Positions 41,425 to 49,217 of a DNA stretch of 64,000 nucleotides are shown piece by piece. The position numbers were made by a program, and so were the translations under genes. Position 1 is the stretch's first letter. The number at the start of each line of letters is the position of its first letter. The notes under the pieces were generated by a model. The model was not told where the DNA came from and ran no database searches. It saw nothing but the letters and a program-made list of their open reading frames with translations. Origin of the DNA: Oscillibacter faecalis_A (GTDB taxonomy: Bacteria > Bacillota > Clostridia > Oscillospirales > Oscillospiraceae); contig NZ_JARFXX010000001.1 of the NCBI RefSeq assembly GCF_029218125.1, forward strand, positions 1 to 64,000, read 5' to 3'.

Positions 41425-42825
41425 ATGCTGACCTACCCTATGGAGGAGCGCGGCTCCCTACCTTTATATGAATATCTCTGCCGCTCTATCCGTTCAGATA
41501 TTCTCAGCGGCGCGCTGCCTGCCGGGACCCGGCTGCCCTCCAAGCGGGCGCTGGCGGAACATCTGCGGGTCTCCGTCATCACCGTGGAGGGGGCGTACAG
41601 CCAGTTGGAGGCAGAGGGCTATCTGCAGGCGCGGCCCAAGCGGGGCTTTTTCGTCTCCGCCGTGGAGCGACCCCTGCCCGCCGCCGAGGAGCCGCCCGCC
41701 GCTGTTCCCCCGGAGCCGCAGTCGCCGCAGGCGCGGCTGGATTTGAGCCGCAACCGGGTGGATACCGCACGCTTCCCCGTTTCCACATGGGCAAAGCTCA
41801 CCCGGCAGGTGCTCTCCGAGGCGCCGGAGGCTCTGCTGTCCCCTGTTCCCCATCAGGGACTTCCCGCTCTGCGGCAAGCCATTGCCGATGAACTGCGGGA
41901 CCTCAAGGGTATGGCAGTCTCTCCGTCCCAGATCATTATCGGCGCCGGCGCCGAGTATCTCTACCTGCTGCTGGCCCAGCTTTTGGGCCGGGATACGGCC
42001 TTTGCCGTGGAAGACCCCGGCTACCCCAAAATCCGTCAGGTCTATCGGGCCTGCGGCGCTGCCTGTGTCCCCATTCCGCTGGACGGACAGGGCATCGACC
42101 CGGCGGCGCTGGCCGCCTCCGGCGCCGGGGCCCTGCACATTTCCCCCAATCACCAGTACCCCACCGGACTCGTTACCCCCATTGCCCGCCGGCAAGCGCT
42201 GCTGCGCTGGGCGGAGGACACCGGCGGCACCATCATTGAAGATGACTATGACAGTGAGTTTCGCTTTACGGGCCGCCCCATCCCCACGCTGCAAAGCATT
42301 GACGCTCGGGGACGGGTGGTGTACTTAAACACGTTCTCTCAAACCATTTCTCCCTCCATGCGCCTCGGCTTTCTGGTGCTGCCGCCCCGGCTTTTGGAGC
42401 GCTATCGCCGGAATTTAGGCTTTTACGCCTGTACCGTTCCGGCGCTGGAGCAGCACGTTTTGGCCCGCTTCATTTCCGGGGGACACTATGAGCGCCATCT
42501 TGCCCGAATGAGGAAGGAGTATCGGGAGCGCCGGGGCGCGGTCCTTGAGGCGTTCCGCCTCAGCCCGCTTTCCCAGCGGGTAACGTTTTCCGAGGAGGGG
42601 GCCGGGCTCCACTTCCTCTTAACGCTGGACACCGCCCGCTCCGATGACGAGCTGCGGCGGCTTACCTCCGCCGCCGGACTTCGCCTCAGCTTCCTCTCTG
42701 AGTATGCCGACCGGCCCGATTCCGTTCCCGCCCACACGCTGGTGGTCAATTACGCCGGTCTTTCTCAGTCCCATCTGCCGGAGGCCGTTCACCTTCTTGA
42801 AACGATCCTTTTTCCGTTGCTGTAA
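41425..42825 (+). CDS. MocR-type GntR/aminotransferase transcription regulator
   Basis: 466 residues. N-terminal winged helix (about 10-80: LYEYLCRSIRSDILSGALPA, LPSKRALAEHLRVSVITV), then a fold-type I aminotransferase domain with IIIGAGAEYLYLLLAQLLG, DDYDSEFRF and FSQTISPSMRLGF, where the PLP lysine position reads Ser-Pro-Ser-Met; no clear Schiff-base lysine is visible there, which may matter for PLP binding. Likely regulates a neighbouring transporter or an amino-acid/vitamin B6 gene. Ribosome site is poor. Confidence 0.88.
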   Translation: MLTYPMEERGSLPLYEYLCRSIRSDILSGALPAGTRLPSKRALAEHLRVSVITVEGAYSQLEAEGYLQARPKRGFFVSAVERPLPAAEEPPAAVPPEPQSPQARLDLSRNRVDTARFPVSTWAKLTRQVLSEAPEALLSPVPHQGLPALRQAIADELRDLKGMAVSPSQIIIGAGAEYLYLLLAQLLGRDTAFAVEDPGYPKIRQVYRACGAACVPIPLDGQGIDPAALAASGAGALHISPNHQYPTGLVTPIARRQALLRWAEDTGGTIIEDDYDSEFRFTGRPIPTLQSIDARGRVVYLNTFSQTISPSMRLGFLVLPPRLLERYRRNLGFYACTVPALEQHVLARFISGGHYERHLARMRKEYRERRGAVLEAFRLSPLSQRVTFSEEGAGLHFLLTLDTARSDDELRRLTSAAGLRLSFLSEYADRPDSVPAHTLVVNYAGLSQSHLPEAVHLLETILFPLL

Positions 42826-42865
42826 ACAATTTTTTATGATAGAAATAGAGAAAGGATGATTCCCC

Positions 42866-43789
42866 ATGAACCCCGTGATCCGCGCCAAGCTCGACTTGAT
42901 CATCGCCGTGACCGCCTTCGGCACCATCGGCATTTTCGTCCGCTACATTGCCCTCCCCTCCAGCATCATCGCACTGGTGCGAGGCGCCGTGGGCGCCGCG
43001 TTTTTATGGCTGCTGCTCCGCTGGAAGAAAACACCCTTTCAGCGTGAGGCCCTCCGCCCCCACTTGAAGCTGCTGGTGCTCTCCGGCGTCATCATGAGCT
43101 TCAACTGGATCACGCTCTTTGAGGCGTACAACTATACCACCGTCGCCACGGCTACCCTCTGCTATTACATGGCCCCTGTTTTTGTCACATTTGCCTCGCC
43201 CTTTTTGTTCCACGAAAGGCTGACCGCGCGGAAGCTCCTGTGCATACTCACCGCCCTGTGCGGCATGGTGTTTGTCTCCGGCGTTCCCCAATCCGGTCTC
43301 CCGCAGGCCGGTGAGGCCAAGGGTATCCTTCTTGCCCTCTGTTCCGCCGTATTCTATGCCGGGGACATCTCCATCAACAAAATCCTTGACCGCGTTCCCA
43401 CCTATGAGCGGACCATGGTGCAGTTGGCCGTGGCCGCCGTCATAATGGTGCCCTATATTCTGCTGACGGTGGATACCTCCGCCCTGACGCTGACGCCGCA
43501 GGGGGCGATCCTACTGGTGATCGTGGGCGTGTTCCACACCGGCTGGTGCTACTCCCTGTTCTTCGGCTCCATGGCCCACCTCTCCGCCCAGACGGTGGTG
43601 CTGTTCAGCTACATCGACCCCATTGTGGCCATTCTTCTCTCTGCCCTGCTGCTACATGAGCCGCTGGGCTGGAGCGGGATTTTGGGTGCTGTGCTGGTGC
43701 TGGGCTCCACCCTCATCAGCGAGCTGCCGGTGGGAAATAAAGGAAAGCAGGCAGAACAGGTATCATGCAAAAAAGCAGAGCGAAGATGA
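42866..43789 (+). CDS. EamA/DMT family transporter
   Basis: 307 residues, about ten hydrophobic segments in two EamA repeats (GTIGIFVRYIALPSSIIALV in the first, SYIDPIVAILLSALLLHEPL in the second). Probably exports an amino acid or metabolite. Located just behind the MocR-type regulator, which often controls such a neighbour (inference). GAAAGGA lies about 9 nt before the ATG. Confidence 0.88.
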   Translation: MNPVIRAKLDLIIAVTAFGTIGIFVRYIALPSSIIALVRGAVGAAFLWLLLRWKKTPFQREALRPHLKLLVLSGVIMSFNWITLFEAYNYTTVATATLCYYMAPVFVTFASPFLFHERLTARKLLCILTALCGMVFVSGVPQSGLPQAGEAKGILLALCSAVFYAGDISINKILDRVPTYERTMVQLAVAAVIMVPYILLTVDTSALTLTPQGAILLVIVGVFHTGWCYSLFFGSMAHLSAQTVVLFSYIDPIVAILLSALLLHEPLGWSGILGAVLVLGSTLISELPVGNKGKQAEQVSCKKAERR

Positions 43790-43811
43790 ATCATCTCCGC
43801 CCTGCTTTTTT
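43769..43811. terminator. Bidirectional terminator EamA/trxA
   Basis: Long inverted repeat AAAAAAGCAG...CTGCTTTTTT with inner AGATGA/TCATCT pairing. It overlaps the end of the EamA gene and stops both converging genes. Confidence 0.88.
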
Positions 43812-43827
43812 GGAATCCGAATGCCCT

Positions 43828-44145
43828 TTACAGCAGCTTGTCCAGCGTTTGCGCATAGGTCTCTGCGGGCTGTACGCCCACAAGGCGCCCGACCTCCTCG
43901 CCGTTTTTCAAAAACAGCACCGTCGGCACGGACATCACACCGTACTGTATGGCAAGCATCTGCTGCTCGTCCACATCCACCTTGGCCACAACGGCCTTAC
44001 CGTCATACCGGTCCGCCAACTGCTCCATCACAGGACCCAGCATTTTGCAGGGGCCGCACCACGTTGCAAAAAAGTCGATCATGGCGGGCTTCGTCCCATT
44101 CTTTACCGTATTGAATTCCTGTTCGTTCAGGTGCTTCAGTTCCAT
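43828..44145 (-). CDS. trxA: Thioredoxin
   Basis: 105 residues with active site FFATWCGPCKMLGPVM and cis-proline SVPTVLFLKNGEEV. Disulfide reductant in the cytoplasm. AAGGAGG precedes the ATG. I could not identify a convincing promoter; a TAAAGT -10-like box without a good -35 lies about 80 nt upstream. Confidence 0.95.
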   Translation of the reverse strand: MELKHLNEQEFNTVKNGTKPAMIDFFATWCGPCKMLGPVMEQLADRYDGKAVVAKVDVDEQQMLAIQYGVMSVPTVLFLKNGEEVGRLVGVQPAETYAQTLDKLL

Positions 44146-44281
44146 ACTGCCGCCTCCTTATAGCGTTAGCATTTCCGCCGCGGCAGCTTTCATGCGCCGC
44201 AGCCTTTTATTGTCCTTACTTTACCACATTCTGCCGTGCATACTTATTGCAAATGCAACAATGCAAAATTTTGCACCGGCA

Positions 44282-44310
44282 TTGCTTTTGTCCCGCGGGT
44301 CTGCTACACT
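44282..44310 (+). promoter_or_regulatory. Promoter of the rpe unit
   Basis: TTGCTT and TACACT with 17-nt spacing, about 225 nt upstream of rpe. Confidence 0.65.
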
Positions 44311-44316
44311 AAAGGT

Positions 44317-44535
44317 TGAATAAAGCACACCGGGGGCCGGTGAACGCACCGGCCCCCTATCTGAAAAGCGGCGGCATCAGACCCGGAGGCAGGCCGATGG
44401 GAGACGGTTCCGGGGACGCTCACGCCGCTTGTTCCATCCTATGCGCGCCGCCCCGGGCTGCCACGGCAGTCCTCGCGCCCACCCCGACGGGCCCCGCCGG
44501 AAACACCGGAAACAAACAGAAAAGAGGTCTTTTTC
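44317..44535 (+). promoter_or_regulatory. Long structured leader of rpe, unassigned
   Basis: Roughly 220-nt GC-rich transcript leader. It opens with a perfect 11-bp hairpin (44332-44357, GGGGGCCGGTG/CACCGGCCCCC). A long-range stem AAGCGGCG/CGCCGCTT (near 44365 and 44423) encloses GGAGGC and GGGAGACGG elements, followed by CTGCC/GGCAG and CCGG-rich repeats. No frame with a ribosome site is visible. I do not recognise a known riboswitch or stable RNA family; it may be a leader or a stable small RNA. Confidence 0.45.
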
Positions 44536-45183
44536 ATGGTTAAAATTGCTCCGTCCATTCTCTCTGCCGATTTTGCGAATTTAGAGCGGGACATTCATCG
44601 CATCGCCGATGCCGACTATGTTCATGTAGATGTCATGGACGGTGTATTCGTCCCCAACATTTCCATCGGCATCCCCGTGGTGCAGTCCATCCGCAAGGTC
44701 ACGGAGCTGCCGCTGGACGTCCATCTGATGATCACGCAGCCGGTGCGCTACGTGGAGCAGTTCTGCGACGCCGGGGCCGATCTGGTGACGATCCATGTAG
44801 AATCGGACTTTCCGGAGAACATTCAAGCCGCCATTGACAAAATTCACGCCAAGGGGAAACGGGCAGGCATCGTCCTGAAGCCCAAGACCACATGGGAGGC
44901 AGTACTGCCCTACATTGATGAGGTGGAGCTGATTCTGGTCATGACGGTGGAACCGGGCTTCGGCGGCCAGAAATTCATGGCGGATCAGCTTCCCAAGGTG
45001 GCCGCCATCCGCAAGCTCATCAACGAGCGCAATCCCGCCTGCGAGCTGGAGGTAGACGGCGGCGTGGCCCCGGACACCTGCAAGGCTTGTATCGACGCCG
45101 GGGCCAACGTGCTGGTGGCTGGCAGCGCCGTTTACAAGGCGGCGGACATTCCCGCCCGAATCCGCGAATTAAGAGGAGAATAA
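44536..45183 (+). CDS. rpe: Ribulose-phosphate 3-epimerase
   Basis: 215 residues, TIM barrel, pentose-phosphate pathway enzyme. N-terminal APSILSADFANLE, metal/catalytic VHVDVMDGVFVPN, DVHLMI, MTVEPGFGGQKF, ELEVDGGVAPDT. Complete. It precedes the D-cysteine desulfhydrase-like gene by 3 nt. AGAGG lies about 7 nt before the ATG. Confidence 0.96.
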   Translation: MVKIAPSILSADFANLERDIHRIADADYVHVDVMDGVFVPNISIGIPVVQSIRKVTELPLDVHLMITQPVRYVEQFCDAGADLVTIHVESDFPENIQAAIDKIHAKGKRAGIVLKPKTTWEAVLPYIDEVELILVMTVEPGFGGQKFMADQLPKVAAIRKLINERNPACELEVDGGVAPDTCKACIDAGANVLVAGSAVYKAADIPARIRELRGE

Positions 45184-45186
45184 GCA

Positions 45187-46161
45187 ATGAGCAACTGGAA
45201 CACCCTTCCCAAAATCAAGCTGGGCGTATATCCCACGCCCTTTTACCGGCTGGAGAACATCAGCCGTCTTTATAATAAGAGCATCTGGATCAAGCGGGAT
45301 GACCTGTGCGGCGTGGCGCTGGGCGGCAACAAGGTCCGTAAGCTGGAATATCTGCTGGCGGACGCCCAAAAGCAGGGCTGTGACACCGTGTTCACCACCG
45401 GCGGCGCCCAGTCCAACCACGCCATGCTCACCGCCGCCTGCGCGGCACGGCTGGGGATGCGCTGCACCCTGATTTTGAAAAAGCGGGGTGTCACGGACCA
45501 CAAGGGCAATCTGGTGCTGGACGATATTTTCGGCGCACAGGTAGAGTTTATGGATACCGACAGCTACGAGGACATCTACGCCGAGATGCGGCGGCGCTGT
45601 GAGGCACTGGCCAACCAGGGACACAAGGGCTATATCATCCCGGTGGGCGGCTCCACGGCGCTGGGCGCTGTGGGCTACGCCGAATGTGTCTGGGAAATGG
45701 CCGCGCAGGCAAAGGAGGCCGGTATCGAGCTGGGTCATATTGCCTCCGCTACTGGCTCCGGCGGCACCACCGCCGGTCTGGTGCTGGGTACCTCCCTGTT
45801 TTTGCCCCATGCTAAGGCCACGGGACTCGGCGTGGACACCGACCCCTTTGAGGACATTGTGCCGGAGTTTGTGAAAGAGGCCGCCGGGCTTGTGGGACAA
45901 CCCGTCCCCACCGATATGAACAGCCGTTTCCAAATGCTCTATCACGTAGGCGCGGGCTATGCTGTTCCCAACGCGGAGGATACGCCGTATATCGAAGAGC
46001 TGGCCAGGCAGGAGGGCATTTTGCTGGACCCGGTGTACACCGGCAAGGCGTGGGCCAAATTCCTGATGCTGGTCAAGGAGGGCTATTTTAATGCTGCTGA
46101 GCACATCGCCTTTGTCCACACCGGCGGTGCCGCCGCGCTGTTTGCCATGGAACTTGGATAA
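45187..46161 (+). CDS. D-cysteine desulfhydrase / ACC deaminase family protein
   Basis: 324 residues, PLP fold-type II. PLP lysine in GVALGGNKVRKLEYLL, phosphate-binding loop region ATGSGGTTAGLVLG, and TTGGAQSNHAMLTAACAA. D-cysteine desulfhydrase or ACC deaminase-like activity; substrate specificity cannot be read here. Coupled closely to rpe (3-nt gap). Confidence 0.87.
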   Translation: MSNWNTLPKIKLGVYPTPFYRLENISRLYNKSIWIKRDDLCGVALGGNKVRKLEYLLADAQKQGCDTVFTTGGAQSNHAMLTAACAARLGMRCTLILKKRGVTDHKGNLVLDDIFGAQVEFMDTDSYEDIYAEMRRRCEALANQGHKGYIIPVGGSTALGAVGYAECVWEMAAQAKEAGIELGHIASATGSGGTTAGLVLGTSLFLPHAKATGLGVDTDPFEDIVPEFVKEAAGLVGQPVPTDMNSRFQMLYHVGAGYAVPNAEDTPYIEELARQEGILLDPVYTGKAWAKFLMLVKEGYFNAAEHIAFVHTGGAAALFAMELG

Positions 46162-46412
46162 TAGGAGGGGAACAGGTTCCTCTCCTAACCTCCCCGCCAC
46201 CTCGCTGCGCGCACTCGCTTGCGGGAGACGCTCGCACACTTACGCGGTGCAGAGTATCCATCGTCAGGCACCTGTCCTGACGATGGATGATTAAAATTTT
46301 CAAGTGCCCGAAGCATTTCTGCCCGCAGGCAAACGGAGCTTTGCGAGCTCCGAACCTATATCAATAGCTGCGGGGCCATACATGGCCCCGCAGAGCACGA
46401 AGGAGCAATATC
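46162..46412 (+). other. Hairpin-rich spacer between desulfhydrase gene and recR
   Basis: No gene. Contains AGGAGGGGAA/TTCCTCTCCT, a perfect 13-bp hairpin ATCCATCGTCAGG/CCTGACGATGGAT (46256-46288), GGAGCT/AGCTCC near 46335, and CTGCGGGGCCA/TGGCCCCGCAG (46368-46393) just before the recR ribosome site. None is followed by a strong T-tract, so they may be terminators of weak type or RNA-stability elements. Confidence 0.5.
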
Positions 46413-47012
46413 ATGGAGTATTTTCCCGCGCCGCTGGAGGCGCTGGTAGAGCAATTCGCCCGCCTGCCGGGAATCGGCGGCAAAAGCGCCCAGCGGCTGG
46501 CCTTTTATGTGCTGGGCCTTTCGGAGCAGGAGGCCCAGACCTTTGCCGATGCCATCGTCACCGCCAAGAAAACCGTCACCTACTGCCCGGTGTGCCGTAA
46601 TTTCACTGCCGGAGGGCTGTGTCCCATCTGCGCCTCCGACCGGCGGGACAGCTCCGTGATCTGTGTAGTAGCAGACCCCCGGGATGTAGCGGCCATGGAA
46701 CGGGGCCGGGAGTTTAACGGAAAATATCATGTGCTCCACGGCGTCATCAGTCCCATGAACCGCGTTGGCCCGGACGATATTGCCATCAAGCCCCTGCTGG
46801 AGCGGGTGGCGCAGGGCGGCGTACAGGAGGTCATCATGGCTACAAACCCGGATACGGAAGGCGAGGCCACCGCCATGTACATCGCCCGGCTCCTCAAGCC
46901 CTTTGACGTAAAGGTGACCCGACTGGCCTACGGCATCCCCGTGGGCGGACATCTGGAATTTACCGATGACGCCACCCTTGCCCGGGCGCTGGAGGGCCGC
47001 CGGGAGCTGTAA
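46413..47012 (+). CDS. recR: Recombination mediator RecR
   Basis: 199 residues. Helix-hairpin-helix RLPGIGGKSAQRLAFYVL, zinc finger CPVCRNFTAGGLCPIC, TOPRIM segment VICVVADPRDVAAMER, ATNPDTEGEATAMYIA. Works with RecF/RecO in loading RecA at gaps. Unlike many Firmicutes, dnaX is not immediately upstream here. AAGGAG lies before the ATG. Confidence 0.97.
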   Translation: MEYFPAPLEALVEQFARLPGIGGKSAQRLAFYVLGLSEQEAQTFADAIVTAKKTVTYCPVCRNFTAGGLCPICASDRRDSSVICVVADPRDVAAMERGREFNGKYHVLHGVISPMNRVGPDDIAIKPLLERVAQGGVQEVIMATNPDTEGEATAMYIARLLKPFDVKVTRLAYGIPVGGHLEFTDDATLARALEGRREL

Positions 47013-47115
47013 AGGCACCTCCGCGCGGCTGTCTTTACCGCCATTTCTGTTGTTTTTGTCCAAACCAGACACTCTGTTTTCACTTCTAACTGTGCATATT
47101 TTTTGTTGAAATTTG

Positions 47116-47145
47116 TTGACGTATTACCCCTCGGTATGCTACATT
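47116..47145 (+). promoter_or_regulatory. Promoter of the aro operon
   Basis: TTGACG and TACATT with 18-nt spacing, about 45 nt upstream of the leader peptide. Confidence 0.75.
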
Positions 47146-47188
47146 AAATTTATCTTGGCAGAGCCATCAGTTCAGGAGATCAAAGAAA

Positions 47189-47239
47189 ATGACTGCTTCC
47201 TTTTTCTACACCTATTACTACTTTACTATGCACGCATAG
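47189..47239 (+). CDS. Phe/Tyr-rich leader peptide of the aro operon
   Basis: 16-residue peptide MTASFFYTYYYFTMHA: three Phe and four Tyr within eight residues. AGGAG lies about 10 nt before the ATG. It is followed at a distance of about 50 nt by a GC-rich hairpin and T-run, then the DAHP synthase gene. This is the arrangement of ribosome-mediated attenuation: stalling at Phe/Tyr codons when their charged tRNAs are short would favour an antiterminator. Confidence 0.88.
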   Translation: MTASFFYTYYYFTMHA

Positions 47240-47287
47240 TAAGGGTAATTTGTGTTGCAATCAGGGAGGCTCCCCAAGCCGATTTTG

Positions 47288-47319
47288 CGCCGCACAGGTT
47301 ACGCCTGTGGGGCGTTTTT
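47288..47319 (+). terminator. Attenuator terminator of the aro operon
   Basis: Stem CGCC-G-CACAGG/CCTGTG-G-GGCG around TTACG, followed by TTTTT. It lies between leader peptide and the first structural gene; a GGGAGG/CTCCC element just upstream may take part in the alternative fold. Confidence 0.82.
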
Positions 47320-47382
47320 GTTTACCCTTTTCCGCTTATAATAAGTCTGATTTTCATTGATATCATTCAGGAGGGATTTTTT

Positions 47383-48387
47383 ATGATCGTTGTCCTCAAG
47401 CCCGGCGTCACAAAGGAAAACCGCACGCAGCTCATGGGCTGGCTGCAAAATTTAGGTCTGACCATCCACGTTTCCGAGGGGGAATTCCAGACCGTCCTTG
47501 GTCTGGTGGGCGACACCAGCCGCGTGGATATGGACTTGGTAGAAAGTCTGGATATCGTCGATTCCGTCAAGCGGGTCTCGGAACCCTTCAAGTGCTGCAA
47601 CCGTAAGTTCCACCCGGAGGACACCGTGGTGCAGGTAGGCGATGTGAAGATCGGCGGCGGCAATTTCTGCGTTATGGCCGGTCCCTGCTCCGTGGAATCC
47701 GAGGAGCAGATCGTGGCCGTGGCCAAGGCCGTGAAGGCGTCCGGGGCCAATATGCTCCGGGGCGGCGCGTTCAAACCTCGCACCTCTCCCTATGATTTCT
47801 CCGGCCTCAAGGGCGAGGGCATCGAGCTTTTGAAAATTGCCCGGCAGGAGACCGGCCTGCCTATTGTCACGGAGATCATGAGCGTGGTGGACCTGCCGCT
47901 TTTCGAGGATGTGGACGTTTTACAGGTGGGCGCACGGAATATGCAGAACTTTGACCTGCTGCGGGAGCTGGGAAAGCTCCGCAAGCCCATTCTGCTCAAG
48001 CGCGGCCTTGCCAACACCCTGAAGGAGCTGCTGATGAGCGCCGAATACATCATGGCGAACGGCAACGAGCAGGTCATTCTCTGTGAGCGGGGCATCCGCA
48101 CCTTTGACGATTACACCCGCAACACGCTGGATCTTGCGGCGGTCCCCATGCTCCACGAGTTGAGCCATCTGCCGGTCATTGTGGACCCCAGCCATGCCAC
48201 GGGCATCAACCGCCTCGTAACTCCCATGGCCATGGCCGCCACGGCCTGCAATGCCGATGGTCTCATTATCGAAGTCCACAATGACCCCATCCACGCCCTG
48301 TGCGATGGCGCACAATCCCTGCGGCCCGAGCAGTTTGACGCCCTGATGGGTAAGCTCCGGGAAATTCGGAAGGTCGTGGCGGTATGA
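47383..48387 (+). CDS. aroF: 3-deoxy-7-phosphoheptulonate synthase (DAHP synthase)
   Basis: 334 residues, class I-beta DAHP synthase. N-terminal about 70 residues (MIVVLKPGVTKENRTQLMG onward) are the ferredoxin-like regulatory domain found in Tyr/Phe-inhibited forms; the barrel begins near FCVMAGPCSVESEEQI and contains MLRGGAFKPRTSPYDF, ILLKRGLANT and IVDPSHATG. First committed enzyme of the shikimate pathway. CAGGAGG is close to the ATG. Leads an eight-gene operon. Confidence 0.96.
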   Translation: MIVVLKPGVTKENRTQLMGWLQNLGLTIHVSEGEFQTVLGLVGDTSRVDMDLVESLDIVDSVKRVSEPFKCCNRKFHPEDTVVQVGDVKIGGGNFCVMAGPCSVESEEQIVAVAKAVKASGANMLRGGAFKPRTSPYDFSGLKGEGIELLKIARQETGLPIVTEIMSVVDLPLFEDVDVLQVGARNMQNFDLLRELGKLRKPILLKRGLANTLKELLMSAEYIMANGNEQVILCERGIRTFDDYTRNTLDLAAVPMLHELSHLPVIVDPSHATGINRLVTPMAMAATACNADGLIIEVHNDPIHALCDGAQSLRPEQFDALMGKLREIRKVVAV

Positions 48388-49217
48388 CAGTTGGCATTGT
48401 CGGCCTTGGCCTCATCGGCGGCTCCTTTGCCAAGGCGTACCATGCGGCGGGCCATCGGGTACTGGGCTGCGACACCGACGCCTCCACGCTGGAATTTTCC
48501 ATGCTGTCCGGCGTGGTAGAGGGCCCTCTGACGGACGAAAACCTCTCCCAATGCGATTTGATTCTCATCGCCGTTTACCCCGGCGCCGCCATTGCGTATT
48601 TAAAGGAGCACGCCGCCCAAATTGGCAGCAAGCCGGTGGTCATTGACTGCTGCGGCACAAAGCGGGTGGTCTGCGCCGCCTGTTTCCCGCTGGCAAGACA
48701 GTACGGCTTCACCTATCTTGGCGGGCACCCCATGGCGGGTACTCACAACTCCGGCTTCAAATATGCCACGGACACCCTGTTCCGCAACGCGCCCATGGTG
48801 CTGGTGCCGGAGGATCGGAACAACATTGAGCTTTTAAGCCGGGTCAAGGCTCTGCTGGCCCCGGCGGGTTTTAACCGTATCTCCGTCACCACGGCGGAGG
48901 ACCATGACGAAATGATCGCCTTTACCTCGCAGCTTGCCCATGTGGTGTCCAACGCCTATATCAAAAGCCCCACGGCGGGGCGGCACAAGGGCTTTTCCGC
49001 CGGCAGCTACAAGGACATGACCCGGGTCGCGTGGCTGGCCCCGGAAATGTGGGCGGAGCTGTTCCTTGAAAACAAGGACAACCTTATGTCGGAGCTGGAC
49101 ATCCTGCTGGAAAAGCTCACGGAATACCGGGACGCCATGGCCCGGGATGATCTTCCCGGACTGGTGCAGCTTCTGGACGAGGGTCGGAGACGCAAGGAGG
49201 AGGTGGACGGGCATTGA
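48384..49217 (+). CDS. tyrA: Prephenate dehydrogenase
   Basis: 277 residues. NAD-binding VGIVGLGLIGGSFAKAYH, VIDCCGTKRVV, and prephenate-binding LGGHPMAGTHNSGF. Makes 4-hydroxyphenylpyruvate for Tyr. No C-terminal ACT domain. ATGA overlap with the DAHP synthase gene. Confidence 0.94.
   Translation: MTVGIVGLGLIGGSFAKAYHAAGHRVLGCDTDASTLEFSMLSGVVEGPLTDENLSQCDLILIAVYPGAAIAYLKEHAAQIGSKPVVIDCCGTKRVVCAACFPLARQYGFTYLGGHPMAGTHNSGFKYATDTLFRNAPMVLVPEDRNNIELLSRVKALLAPAGFNRISVTTAEDHDEMIAFTSQLAHVVSNAYIKSPTAGRHKGFSAGSYKDMTRVAWLAPEMWAELFLENKDNLMSELDILLEKLTEYRDAMARDDLPGLVQLLDEGRRRKEEVDGH

Noticed and set aside
44317..44535. SRP RNA, 6S RNA, cobalamin, ZTP or c-di-AMP riboswitch in the rpe leader
   Set aside because: The GGAGGC and GGGAGACGG fragments are superficially similar, but the conserved core sequences of these RNAs are not present.
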